38,135 nt of DNA from Candidatus Thorarchaeota archaeon (lineage in GTDB: Archaea > Asgardarchaeota > Thorarchaeia > Thorarchaeales > Thorarchaeaceae): the NCBI GenBank assembly GCA_018335335.1, contig JAGXKG010000017.1:1-38135 (forward strand), written 5' to 3'. The position numbers were made by a program, and so were the translations under genes. Under the pieces are notes generated by a model that was not told the origin of the DNA, did no database searches, and saw only the letters and a program-made list of their open reading frames with translations. The number at the start of each line of letters is the position of its first letter. Positions within the stretch are counted from its first letter, which is position 1. Below, piece after piece: positions 15,580-24,486 of this stretch.

Positions 15580-16996
15580 TGCAGAGAAGAAGAACCAAGC
15601 TCTCGATGCTCTTATCGACGTAGTTGGTAAGGCACATGTATATCCTCAGGAAACAGATGCGATTCTTAATGCTCATGATGCTTGGCCCTTGAGTGAAGCG
15701 AAGATTCGTGCTGGCGAGATACTCCCCAAGGCCGACTTCGTTGTGTTTCCTGCAAATGACGAAGAAATAGCGGATATACTGGAACTAGCCAATGAGATGA
15801 GAATACCTTTGATTCCAGTAGGGGGCGGTGCTGGTACATGTGGGGGCACTCTACCTATCTATGGTGGTATTCAGCTCGATTTGAAGAGAATGAACAGGAT
15901 TCTCAAAATCGATGAGGAATCCATGTTGGTTACCGCGCAAGCTGGAATCGTAGGAATCGAATTGGAGCGGGAAATCAATCGTCATGGCTACATTACCGGT
16001 CATACTCCAACTTCACTAAGAGCATCCAATCTCGGCGGGTTTGTCGCTACGAGATCTGGGGGTTCCATGTCATCGAAATACGGAAAAATCGAAGACTTGA
16101 CATTAGGCCTGAAGGTTGTTCTTCCGGATGGTACCATAACAAGATGCAAGGCGGTTCCCCGACATTCTGTTGGACCTGATCTGCGCGAGTTATTCATCGG
16201 GTCGGAGGGAACACTGGGGGTCATAACCGAGGCTACGGTGAAAATTTTTCCAAAACCGGAAGAAAGACGCTTTCGAAGTGTGTCATTTCCAGATGTCCAT
16301 AGTGGCCTGGAGGCAATCAAAGGCATATTCAGAGCCGATGTTAAGCCATCAGTAGTTCGATTATATGACCCCGAAGATACAGCAATGCATATTTCTACAC
16401 GTTTTCAAGTGCCGGAGGGGGACTGCATGCTTCTGCTTGCATTCGATGGAAGCTCAAAACAGGTTGAGCTTGATGAGCAGATTTGCTTAGATATTTGCCT
16501 ACAAGAAGGGGGGAAAGACTTCGGTGTGGAACCGTCTCAATACTGGTGGGAGCATCGATACGATATGTACTACCCTACCAAGCTCACCACTGGTGGCTAT
16601 TCTATAGGCGATACAATAGACATTGTTGCCACTTATGATCGTCTTGAAGATGTTTACCACGCAATGAAAGAAGCTATGGAGCAACACGGGGCATTTGTTC
16701 TCTCACACTTTAGTCACATGTATGAAAATGGTGGTTCCATTTACATGATTTTCTTCACTTCGCAGCCTGATGCAGAGACTGCCTGGAATACGTATAAGAA
16801 AATCTGGGATGACGGCGTTGAAGCATGTTTGAAGCATGGTGGAACGATGAGCCATCAGCACGGTATTGGAACACTACGCAGCACGTATGTTGAGGAAGAA
16901 TTAGGGGCAAGTTTTGGGGTTCTGAAAAAGATAAAGGATAAGCTTGATCCGAATGGTATCATGAATCCTGGCAAGCTGGGACTGGGGGTGCGCTGA
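15572..16996 (+). CDS. FAD-linked oxidase resembling alkyl-DHAP synthase
   Basis: A 474-residue flavoprotein of the FAD_binding_4/FAD_oxidase_C family. The FAD domain has VGGGAGTCGG (83-92) and NLGGFVATRSGG (153-164); YGKIEDL and GSEGTLGVITE are also typical. The C-terminal half carries the set known from alkyldihydroxyacetonephosphate synthase: an Arg in VVRLYD (R263), a Tyr in GGSIYMIFF (Y391) and SHQHGIG (H428, H430). Lactate and glycolate oxidases have GEHGIG at the last site. The gene overlaps glpC by eight bases and the next gene by three. It may make alkyl-DHAP for ether lipids, or oxidise a 2-hydroxyacid with the neighbouring Fe-S subunits. ATG at 15572 follows GAGGAG. Confidence 0.75.
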   Translation: MVDAEKKNQALDALIDVVGKAHVYPQETDAILNAHDAWPLSEAKIRAGEILPKADFVVFPANDEEIADILELANEMRIPLIPVGGGAGTCGGTLPIYGGIQLDLKRMNRILKIDEESMLVTAQAGIVGIELEREINRHGYITGHTPTSLRASNLGGFVATRSGGSMSSKYGKIEDLTLGLKVVLPDGTITRCKAVPRHSVGPDLRELFIGSEGTLGVITEATVKIFPKPEERRFRSVSFPDVHSGLEAIKGIFRADVKPSVVRLYDPEDTAMHISTRFQVPEGDCMLLLAFDGSSKQVELDEQICLDICLQEGGKDFGVEPSQYWWEHRYDMYYPTKLTTGGYSIGDTIDIVATYDRLEDVYHAMKEAMEQHGAFVLSHFSHMYENGGSIYMIFFTSQPDAETAWNTYKKIWDDGVEACLKHGGTMSHQHGIGTLRSTYVEEELGASFGVLKKIKDKLDPNGIMNPGKLGLGVR

Positions 16997-18129
16997 TGTT
17001 ATCAGACGAACTCCAGGAAGACGTTCGGATGTGTGCAGCATGTCCGAAACTCTGCAGACATGCTTGTCCGACTTTCATTTCATGGCGTTCGGATTCACCA
17101 ACTCCTCACGGAAGAGCTCTTCTCATCCATCAACATGTTACAGGAACCCGTTCTTTGGATGACCGCGGCATCGAAGTATTGTATCAATGTTTGGAGTGTT
17201 CGAATTGCCTTACATGGTGCTTGCCTGAGATTGACATAGCCGATATTGTAGAAAAGGTACGAACCGAACTGGTAGATCAAGAACGTTATCCTCCCGCTCT
17301 GGACTCGATGGTAGAGGCTGTTGTAAAGGAGCATAATCCATTTGGTGAACCACACGTTGAACGTAATGATTGGCTTCGTTCCCCAGAAAATGGACAGGAA
17401 CGCATTATCTACTTCACCGGTTGTACTGCTGCATATCGAGAAAAGGAGATTGCCGAGGCGACAGTGGAGCTCCTTTCACACTTAGATTATGAGGTCATAG
17501 TTGCGGAGGATGAATGGTGCTGTGCGTCTCCACTTTTCAGAACCGGTTTCAGGAATAAGGCGCTTGAACAAGCAGAACACAATGCTGAAGTCCTGAACAA
17601 GATTGATGCTTCAGCTATAGTAGTGACCTGTCCTGGTTGCTACAAAGCCCTTTCTGTCGATTATGCCGAAGAGGGATATGAGCTGAACAAGCCTGTGCAG
17701 CATATCAGCCAGTTTCTATCTGAAAACATGGAGAAAGCTGACACTGAGCTAAGCGATGCTCTTCTTACATATCATGATCCTTGCCATCTGGGTCGACACA
17801 TGAACGTCTACGAAGAACCTAGGCTGGTTCTTGAAGCTGTCAGTAAAGAAAACCTCCGAGAAATGGAACGTAATCGTGAGGATTCTTTGTGCTGCGGCAA
17901 TGGTGCGGGATTGAGGACTCTCTTTTCAGATAACGCAGCCGATATTGGTCAGGAGCGAGTTTCTGAAGCTGTCATGACTGGAGCTGATGTACTGGTTACG
18001 GCTTGCCCTTTCTGCAAAAACATGCTGGCAAAACAGGCCGGCGAGGCCATTAAGGTTCTCGATTTACCAGAAATCATACTCGGGGCGATGAGAAACCCAT
18101 CTAATAGCCGGGACACTAAGAGAGATTAG
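16996..18129 (+). CDS. GlcF/GlpC-like iron-sulfur oxidoreductase
   Basis: A 377-residue iron-sulfur protein related to, but clearly different from, the glpC product. Two N-terminal clusters are seen: C13, C16, C20, C24 with the unusual spacing C-x2-C-x3-C-x3-C, and C65, C68, C71, C75 with standard ferredoxin spacing. Two CCG domains follow (EWCCASP, TCPGC, DPCHLGRH, DSLCCGNG, TACPFC). It begins inside the stop of the FAD-linked oxidase gene (TGATG), so it is most likely that enzyme's electron partner, in the way GlcF serves GlcD. A separate use with GlpAB is possible. It has no membrane segment. Confidence 0.82.
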   Translation: MLSDELQEDVRMCAACPKLCRHACPTFISWRSDSPTPHGRALLIHQHVTGTRSLDDRGIEVLYQCLECSNCLTWCLPEIDIADIVEKVRTELVDQERYPPALDSMVEAVVKEHNPFGEPHVERNDWLRSPENGQERIIYFTGCTAAYREKEIAEATVELLSHLDYEVIVAEDEWCCASPLFRTGFRNKALEQAEHNAEVLNKIDASAIVVTCPGCYKALSVDYAEEGYELNKPVQHISQFLSENMEKADTELSDALLTYHDPCHLGRHMNVYEEPRLVLEAVSKENLREMERNREDSLCCGNGAGLRTLFSDNAADIGQERVSEAVMTGADVLVTACPFCKNMLAKQAGEAIKVLDLPEIILGAMRNPSNSRDTKRD

Positions 18130-18160
18130 GAAGAGAATATCAGAAGACTGTGTGGCGAGA

Positions 18161-19276
18161 ATGGATTCAGAAAGTGTACTTCGGCTGAAAGCACGACTTC
18201 TTACAGAAGGTGCTACACTTCCGCCCGAAGAATACGCTGGAAGAAGTGGTGGGGCCGGTCCAGTCCGGGGGCGATACTTCATACTGCCTACCGGGACAGT
18301 CTGTGGCATTCCAATACGCCATGGGGCCGAGGCAAAAAAATACGGTTCAGCACCTTTGGAGCCAACTGGAGATCCAACGGTATGGGTCTATGACGATATG
18401 GTTGAACTGCAAATGGTTCCGCATCCGCGTTTCTACGAAAAAGAGACAGATGATGGAATTTCCTACAAGAAGATAGCACTGCTGCATGGCAAAGGAACCC
18501 TCGCTACTACACTCTATCAGACCTGCAGATATTGGGAATGTGGTACTCAATGCCGATTCTGTACCATTCCGCTATCGTATCGCAATGGTAGGACCCTTTT
18601 GGAAAAGACGCCTTCTCAACTAGCCGAAGTTGTGGCCGTGGCTGAGGATGAAGGAGTAGCAGAAGATGTTCTCCTAACGACTGGAACACCTCCGTCTGAT
18701 GATATGGGCGCGCTACGAATGGAGAACACGATTCAAGCAATTCGTGAAATTAGTGATATACCAATAGGTGTCCAGTTTGAACCGCCCCAGAAGAAGTCGT
18801 ACATATCTCGTGTTTCTAAGGCTGGAGCTGATGCTATTGGTATGCATATCGAAATAGCAGATGAGGAAATCCGACAACGGATTTGTCCTGGAAAGGCCGA
18901 ACATGGATCCGTCAAGCTGTATATCCATAGCTGGGAGTATGCGTTAGAACATTTTGAGCAAGGGCACGTAAGTACATTCATCCTACATGGCTTTGGAGAA
19001 GATTATGAAACTACCCTTCAGTTCATAGAGAAGATTGCTACGAAGGGTGTGCTTCCTGTCGTTGCTCCTGTTCGCCCAGCTTCGCGGAGTGAACTGAACG
19101 ATTACACCCCCTCATATGTTTCACATCTTGATGAAACCATAGAGTTCTACAAAAGTGTCGGGAGAATTCTTCTCAAGCATAATCTTAACCCGAACGATAC
19201 AGTTGCCGGATGCCATAAATGCAGTGCCTGTACCCCCATCCAAGAGGCATATAATTGGGCAGAAGCCAGTTCATAG
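18161..19276 (+). CDS. Radical SAM protein, MSMEG_0568-like
   Basis: A 371-residue radical SAM protein. The [4Fe-4S]/SAM motif is CGTQCRFC (C127, C131, C134). Segments GGAGP, RFYEKETDDG, IALLHGKG, TLYQTC, LEKTPSQLAEV, LTTGTPP, QFEPP and RICPGKAE match what I know of the MSMEG_0568 family, found in bacterial Nit1C nitrilase clusters and of unknown reaction. A C-terminal GCHKCSAC adds three cysteines that could hold a second cluster. A GNAT gene follows, also typical of those clusters, but no nitrilase or AIR-synthase-like gene is here. A GTG at 18152 is the alternative start; neither has a strong ribosome site. Confidence 0.8.
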   Translation: MDSESVLRLKARLLTEGATLPPEEYAGRSGGAGPVRGRYFILPTGTVCGIPIRHGAEAKKYGSAPLEPTGDPTVWVYDDMVELQMVPHPRFYEKETDDGISYKKIALLHGKGTLATTLYQTCRYWECGTQCRFCTIPLSYRNGRTLLEKTPSQLAEVVAVAEDEGVAEDVLLTTGTPPSDDMGALRMENTIQAIREISDIPIGVQFEPPQKKSYISRVSKAGADAIGMHIEIADEEIRQRICPGKAEHGSVKLYIHSWEYALEHFEQGHVSTFILHGFGEDYETTLQFIEKIATKGVLPVVAPVRPASRSELNDYTPSYVSHLDETIEFYKSVGRILLKHNLNPNDTVAGCHKCSACTPIQEAYNWAEASS

Positions 19277-19339
19277 TTCCAGTTCCATTTGATTTATGAA
19301 AGAGTTCTCACCCATGATGTGTGGGAGACATAGATTCCC

Positions 19340-19828
19340 ATGGCTCACATTCCGGCAGAGGATATCGTGATAGTTGAATTCAATGAAGAGGATGCCGAAG
19401 AAATCTCTGAGCTCTTCAAAGAAGTATGGCCGACTGCAAAGGCTTATCCAAAGCATTGGCGGGAATCACGAGCATATGAACCGGAAGAAATCATTGCCGA
19501 GATGCGTCAAGGATACCATTACTTCGGTAGCAGGTTGAAAGGCAAGATAGTGGGTGTATATAAGGCCAAGATTACAGATAAAGGGCTTTACGGGGAACAT
19601 CAAACTGTTGCCCCGCAATGCCGTGGCTCCGGCTTGGCGTCTGCTATGTACAAACAATTCGCCGATTATGGACGCGAACATGGCTGTAAACGCAATTACT
19701 GCAACATTCTTGCAGATTATGAAGTTGGAGAGCGCTTGATGGAGAAATTCGGGTTCGAACCATGGGGAGAGCCCTATGAACAAGCAGATGGAATGATAGT
19801 TCAGATGTACAAGAGACCGTTAGTCTAG
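19340..19828 (+). CDS. GNAT-family N-acetyltransferase
   Basis: A 162-residue GNAT acyltransferase. The acetyl-CoA-binding motif A is seen as TVAPQCRGSGLASAMY, with the R-G-S-G pyrophosphate loop, and the C-terminal strand-helix-strand (YCNILADYEVGERLMEKFGFEPWG) is typical. The accepting substrate is unknown. It lies 63 bases after the radical SAM gene and 64 before an aldehyde dehydrogenase on the same strand. It may be part of a small-molecule pathway with the radical SAM protein, as GNAT and MSMEG_0568-type genes keep company elsewhere. The ATG at 19340 lacks a strong ribosome site. Confidence 0.82.
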   Translation: MAHIPAEDIVIVEFNEEDAEEISELFKEVWPTAKAYPKHWRESRAYEPEEIIAEMRQGYHYFGSRLKGKIVGVYKAKITDKGLYGEHQTVAPQCRGSGLASAMYKQFADYGREHGCKRNYCNILADYEVGERLMEKFGFEPWGEPYEQADGMIVQMYKRPLV

Positions 19829-19892
19829 GCCGAAATGTTCTTAGAGCTGTCGTGTGGCCATTGTGACTTAAGAAGCTGCACGAGGATTATCG

Positions 19893-21560
19893 ATGAGTCT
19901 TTATCCCATTTTGGTTGATGCAGAAGAACGTGACACAGGCGAATATGTATCATTTCCCGATATGGATGCAGTTGTGGCAAATCCCGGCTTGGCTATAGCG
20001 CTCCAGCTACGTGAAGTTTCGACATTTGAGAGATTAGCCTTCACAAGACTACCTTGGCTTATTCCTTCAAATCACGGTGCCATGAGGTACCTTCGTGATT
20101 ACCGAAAGCATCACGGTGTGCCGGAATACTCGAAAGACGAACTTGAGGACATAACGTACGCCCAAGTATCTCTATCCCGTGAAAAGGACATAGATGAAGC
20201 CTTGGCTGCAGGTGTTCGTGACCATCATGATCTCTTCAACCCCCTCAAGGTTTCAGGCAACGGTTTGACCATTGATGACAGAGTCGATGGCCTTTACAAA
20301 GCGGGACTTGATGTACAGGACAAGTTCGAAGCGGTTCGCGAAGTTTCTATCAAAGAAGGGGTTCCCATCAAGACATTTGAATGGACGTGGAACATGTTCA
20401 CCGAATATCTCGAACGTGAGACTTTCGAGATTTGGGCTGAGCAGCTTGATGTCCAAGAAGACCCAGGTCGTGACGGTGGCCAAAACTACCGCTTTAGAGA
20501 ACCCTTTGGTGTAGCATGCCTCTTTACTCCCTACAACTCACCACTCGCTTTAGGAATCCTGAGCATAACTTCATCGATTCTGGCTGGAAATGCCACAATC
20601 ATCAAACCCCCAAGCAAAGTACCATTGAGCACTATTCTCTTGGGGCGTGTGTTCATGAATCGTTTCCTAGAAATGGGATTTCCAAAAGCTATGGTACAGG
20701 TTCTGACAGGTGGCGGGAAGAAGCTTATGAGGCGTTTCATGGATGATTCCCGAACAAGTGCCATAGTATGGTATGGGGATAGTGATACTGGCATCCAGCT
20801 CTGGTCCAAAGCTCTGTCTAGAAGAATACAGATGGCTCCTGAATTGGCCGGAAGTGATGCTTGTCTTGTTTGGGGACGAGACGTAGACCTCGATTTTACG
20901 GCCAAGATGATTGTAAAAGGGAGGTATCTTGGAAGTGGCCAAGCTTGTATGGCCATCAAGCGATTGCTTGTACAAGAGAATCTACATGATGATCTAGTTG
21001 AACTTGTTATAGAGGAGGCAAGGAAACTGAATGTGGGTCGCCCCTCAGATCCAGAGACTGACTTGCCCCCTGTTGGTATTAATGCTCTATATGGCCTGTT
21101 GGATCAGATGAAAGAAGCACGGGCTAAGGGTGCCGAAGTTGTCACTGGTGGCCGCCGTTTGGATTATCTTGGCAATGAAGACCCAGCGGGGCTATTTTAT
21201 GAACCAACCGTGCTTACCAATGTCGATCCGGATATGGCTATCATGCGGGAGGAGGTATTTGCCCCCGCTTTACCAGTTCTGTCTGTCGATAGTGTTGATG
21301 AGGCGATATCTATTGCCAATGCTTCACGTTTCGGACTACGATCATCGGTGTTTACTGAAGACCAATCGGTAGTTCAGCAATGGACTAAAGGCGTAGAGGC
21401 AGCCGGTGTGACTATTAATCAAGATCACTTGTATTTTGATCCTCATATGCCCCATTTGGGAGGATACAAGGATTCTGGAATTATCGGTGGTAAATTCTTC
21501 CCTGTTATGCTTTCACGTATGAAATATGTACATGCAGGCCCCAATAGTCCTACCATGTGA
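19893..21560 (+). CDS. Aldehyde dehydrogenase-family protein
   Basis: A 555-residue protein of the NAD(P)-dependent aldehyde dehydrogenase superfamily. The key residues are present: N215 in FTPYNSP, K238 in IIKPPSK, E317 in APELAG and the nucleophile C352 in GSGQACMAIKR. The C-terminal MREEVFAPALPVLSV segment binds cofactor. It is longer than usual because the first 180 residues replace the normal short N-terminal region. The substitutions PYNSP for PWN(Y/F)P and ELAG for ELGG suggest an unusual substrate. Glyceraldehyde or a fatty aldehyde would fit the glycerol/lipid neighbours, but this is inference. GAGGAT lies seven bases before the ATG. Confidence 0.88.
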   Translation: MSLYPILVDAEERDTGEYVSFPDMDAVVANPGLAIALQLREVSTFERLAFTRLPWLIPSNHGAMRYLRDYRKHHGVPEYSKDELEDITYAQVSLSREKDIDEALAAGVRDHHDLFNPLKVSGNGLTIDDRVDGLYKAGLDVQDKFEAVREVSIKEGVPIKTFEWTWNMFTEYLERETFEIWAEQLDVQEDPGRDGGQNYRFREPFGVACLFTPYNSPLALGILSITSSILAGNATIIKPPSKVPLSTILLGRVFMNRFLEMGFPKAMVQVLTGGGKKLMRRFMDDSRTSAIVWYGDSDTGIQLWSKALSRRIQMAPELAGSDACLVWGRDVDLDFTAKMIVKGRYLGSGQACMAIKRLLVQENLHDDLVELVIEEARKLNVGRPSDPETDLPPVGINALYGLLDQMKEARAKGAEVVTGGRRLDYLGNEDPAGLFYEPTVLTNVDPDMAIMREEVFAPALPVLSVDSVDEAISIANASRFGLRSSVFTEDQSVVQQWTKGVEAAGVTINQDHLYFDPHMPHLGGYKDSGIIGGKFFPVMLSRMKYVHAGPNSPTM

Positions 21561-22906
21561 ATGTGACCAAGTTGAGAATGAATGCAAACCGCGTTATCTC
21601 TCGAATTCGAAAACTCGCTATTTCAGTCCTTTCAAGATATGAGCGGATTTCATCTTCTGCAAGAGCTATACTAAGAGAAACCGCCAAGGAGACCAGTCTT
21701 TCTGGAGAAGACACAGCCTCATTGAACATGCTTGTTCTTGGTGTAATCAAGCGCCTCAACACAATTGATTTCATTATCGCACGTGTTCTCAAGAATCGAA
21801 GTCCCGCATCTTTATCATTCACTAGAAAAGCAGCATTGCGCTTGGCTATTTTTGAGGGCAGATGGCTAGGTGTTCCTTTCAGCACCATTCAAGAAGAACA
21901 TCCAAGAACTGAAAGGCCGGTGATGCCGCCCATTCGAAAAGCTCTCGAATTCAATCTTGAAGAATCAATTGCAGGTTTCGAGCGTGTGGGACAGCTGAGT
22001 ATTATGCTCTCACACCCCACCTTCATGGTTGAGACTCTCCTTGAGAATATGTCTGATGACCAAGCCATCCAGCTTATGAAAGTCAACAACTCCGCTTCTG
22101 AGCATTACATTCGACTGAATAGACTACTTGTGTCAGATGAAGAAGAATCTGATTTGTTGAATGACATTGATGCAGAGTTGATACTGGACGAAGATTACGA
22201 GGGTCTGTATCATGTAACCGAAGGCATTGACACAATAATTGAGTCCGAACCCTTTGAAAGCGGCCGCGTACTGATTCATGATAAGGCAAGTGTGGCTGCA
22301 GTAGATGCTCTATCGCCAAGCGAGAACGATATAATCTGGGACGCATGCGCGGCTCCTGGAATGAAAACACAGCTTATTGCTGAAAACCTCGGTTCGAGTG
22401 GGAGATTGGTGGCTAGCGATGTCTATCGCAATCGGGTTCGCCTGGGCATCAGAAGGTGCAAGAAGATGGGATGTGACTTCTCAGAATGGCTTCTAGCTGA
22501 CGCTTCTTATCCACCTATTCGGAATAGTGACAAAATCCTGATTGATGCTCCCTGTACATCGACGGGTATTCTTCAACGTGATCCATCTTACAAATGGCGC
22601 CTTAACAAACAATACCTTTCAGCCATGATGACTGTTCAGCACAAGATACTTGATTCTGTCGTAACGGCATTCCAAGAGACTCCTGGTGTTGAGATTGTTT
22701 ACGCTACCTGCTCGCTATTACCACATGAAGGAGAATCGCAGATTGACTCGATTCTCGATTCACACGATATTGAATTGGTGGACCTCGATTTGAACTACTC
22801 GACAGGTTATGATGGGTTTAAGTGCAGCAGTAGTGTGCGGCGTCTGTTCCCTCATACTGACAAGACAAATGCTTTCTTCATTTCCAAACTTAGGATTCCC
22901 CAGTAA
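21557..22906 (+). CDS. NSUN/RsmB-type RNA m5C methyltransferase with NusB domain
   Basis: A 449-residue SAM-dependent RNA cytosine-C5 methyltransferase. Residues about 10-120 form a NusB-like helical RNA-binding domain. The catalytic domain shows motif I DACAAPGMKT (262-271), motif IV DAPCTSTGI with C333, and motif VI YATCS with C385, the usual two-cysteine pair. The NusB fusion is the bacterial RsmB layout, so 16S rRNA is one possible target; tRNA is another. The GTG at 21557 overlaps the aldehyde dehydrogenase stop; an ATG at 21578 would shorten the protein by seven residues and may be the true start. Its 3' end overlaps the convergent gene by 17 bases. Confidence 0.88.
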   Translation: MNVTKLRMNANRVISRIRKLAISVLSRYERISSSARAILRETAKETSLSGEDTASLNMLVLGVIKRLNTIDFIIARVLKNRSPASLSFTRKAALRLAIFEGRWLGVPFSTIQEEHPRTERPVMPPIRKALEFNLEESIAGFERVGQLSIMLSHPTFMVETLLENMSDDQAIQLMKVNNSASEHYIRLNRLLVSDEEESDLLNDIDAELILDEDYEGLYHVTEGIDTIIESEPFESGRVLIHDKASVAAVDALSPSENDIIWDACAAPGMKTQLIAENLGSSGRLVASDVYRNRVRLGIRRCKKMGCDFSEWLLADASYPPIRNSDKILIDAPCTSTGILQRDPSYKWRLNKQYLSAMMTVQHKILDSVVTAFQETPGVEIVYATCSLLPHEGESQIDSILDSHDIELVDLDLNYSTGYDGFKCSSSVRRLFPHTDKTNAFFISKLRIPQ

Positions 22907-23825
22907 ATTCGCTGTATATCGAATCCATGACACGCCTGCCAAATTCCCTGTCATCTTTGAAACCGAATGGCACCTGTAAGAAGACCTTTCTTGCCTGGTC
23001 TAGAGCCCCTACATCACGCTCTATTGCTCCTTTGAACAATAGCTTAGCCCATTCGAAGCTCACATTATTCCGTATCTTCTGTCTTAGTCCCTGAGCTTTT
23101 GCGAAATTCCTAAGGTAATCGAGTCCGCGTTTTGCATTCCCCATCATCAAATCTGCGACTGCAGCCATGCAAGCAAAAAGAATGGCATTATGATCTATGC
23201 CTGATTCCAAGTATTTCTGAGCACCTTCGCGATATTCCTCTGACTTCTTTGCATACAGTTTGCCCCTATCTACAACAACAAAATGCTCTCCTTCCTCCCT
23301 CTCAACTTTCTTCAGATTAAGCCCTTCCATAATGCTTGCTTTCAGTTCTGCTTGTAGATCTGCTTGCGCATCTCTTTCCGAGGCTCTTTCAGCGGAATCA
23401 ATTAGCTCCCATCCAGAATTACCAAGTTTCTCTTTTATCTTTTCGATGGTTTCTTCAGGGGCATCTATTCCGCTTTCAAATATCTCTCTTGCTTGCCGGA
23501 AAAAGTTGTATCCTCTTCCAACAAGGCCCATTTCTGCTGCGAAGTCTACTCCCCTTCGAAAAGCCAGAATCGCGTTATCTTTCTCGTCTAGTTCTTGGAA
23601 GTTATGTGCTGCCTGGAGGAACCATGGAAAAGCATCAGTGCTTTGGTTCTGTCTAGCTTCTTCTCCCTCCGTCAATGCTTCATAAGCATCTAGACAGAGC
23701 TTAGATGAATCGGCTCTCGAGCATTTTGAGGTTACTTCAGCAAGGGGTAGCACTTGCTTGCGGACTTTGCAGGCATATCCCTTCTTGATTCTATCTAACC
23801 ACTTGCATCTCTGATTTTCAGGCAT
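22890..23825 (-). CDS. Hypothetical TPR/SNAP-like helical protein with four N-terminal cysteines
   Basis: A 311-residue protein of unknown function. I place the start at ATG 23825, seven bases after GGAG, instead of a longer frame reaching 23948 that has no usable ribosome site. The first 45 residues carry four cysteines (near 7, 19, 35 and 44) in a basic setting, a possible metal site. The rest is helical with repeats of TPR/alpha-SNAP character, for example FPWFLQAAHNFQELDEKDNAILAFRRG-like pairs, split by a central acidic stretch. A scaffold role is a guess. It converges on the RNA methyltransferase gene and is divergent from the PDCD5 gene. Confidence 0.6.
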   Translation of the reverse strand: MPENQRCKWLDRIKKGYACKVRKQVLPLAEVTSKCSRADSSKLCLDAYEALTEGEEARQNQSTDAFPWFLQAAHNFQELDEKDNAILAFRRGVDFAAEMGLVGRGYNFFRQAREIFESGIDAPEETIEKIKEKLGNSGWELIDSAERASERDAQADLQAELKASIMEGLNLKKVEREEGEHFVVVDRGKLYAKKSEEYREGAQKYLESGIDHNAILFACMAAVADLMMGNAKRGLDYLRNFAKAQGLRQKIRNNVSFEWAKLLFKGAIERDVGALDQARKVFLQVPFGFKDDREFGRRVMDSIYSEFTGES

Positions 23826-24042
23826 TCTCATTCTCCGGGGAGTAGTTCTCAACTGATTCTGTCTTCTAGAAGGCCCTAAAAAGGAATCTTTGGTTGTATA
23901 ACCTGTTTCTAATGAGGTACCTAAATAGCGAAGATTTGTGTGTTGCATTCCTTTTCTAGTTTCATTTATCGTTCTATAGCAAAGACCTCCCTATCGGTAG
24001 CCTTTTCAGGTTAATCTAGAGGGTTGCTTCGAGGTCGTGGCA

Positions 24043-24453
24043 ATGGATGAAGATGAGCCTGAAGATCCTGAATTGGCCATGCTTAGGCGAAAAAAGATGG
24101 CCAAGATGATTGCTCGCGAGAAGAAACTCAAGGAACAGAAAGAGCGTCAACAGAAAAGTCAGGCAGAAAGAACACGTATACTGCAAAAATACCTCTCACC
24201 TAATGCTCTCTCATATCTTGAGTCACTCAAGCAAAAACAACCTTCCATCGGTTCAAGAATCGAAAATATCGTTTTGTCTATCATAGTATATAGAGGGCTC
24301 AGAAGGCAAATCGGCCAACAAGAAATCCGATACATTGAACGCCGTTTGAAGGGCGAAGGGCCGAAAATAAAGATTCAACGTGATGGTGAAACCTCTGATT
24401 TCGGCAGCTATGTCCGCAAGGCAATCAAAAAGGATGAGGAGTCCAATCCTTAG
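24043..24453 (+). CDS. PDCD5/TFAR19-family DNA-binding protein
   Basis: A 136-residue member of the PDCD5 family. It has an acidic N-terminus, a long basic Lys/Arg helix (RRKKMAKMIAREKKLKEQK), and a three-helix core with YLSPNALSYLESLKQKQP and IENIVLSIIV. The archaeal proteins are annotated as double-stranded DNA-binding; the eukaryotic relative is programmed cell death 5. The exact role in archaea is unsettled. ATG at 24043 is chosen over an in-frame GTG two codons upstream because GAGGT lies seven bases before it. It is 33 bases ahead of the TatD gene, so the two are likely co-transcribed. Confidence 0.9.
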   Translation: MDEDEPEDPELAMLRRKKMAKMIAREKKLKEQKERQQKSQAERTRILQKYLSPNALSYLESLKQKQPSIGSRIENIVLSIIVYRGLRRQIGQQEIRYIERRLKGEGPKIKIQRDGETSDFGSYVRKAIKKDEESNP

Positions 24454-24486
24454 CCTCTATCAAGCATAATTACTGAGGATTTCCCC

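Noticed and set aside
16000-16326. Antisense open frames within metabolic genes
   Set aside because: They are frame shadows of strongly conserved enzymes, with no ribosome sites or recognisable domains.
18161-21560. A complete Nit1C nitrilase gene cluster
   Set aside because: Only the radical SAM and GNAT parts are present; no nitrilase or AIR-synthase-like gene is found in the window.
23826-23948. Longer N-terminus for the TPR-like protein
   Set aside because: The ATG at 23948 has no properly spaced ribosome site, while GGAG sits seven bases before the ATG at 23825.
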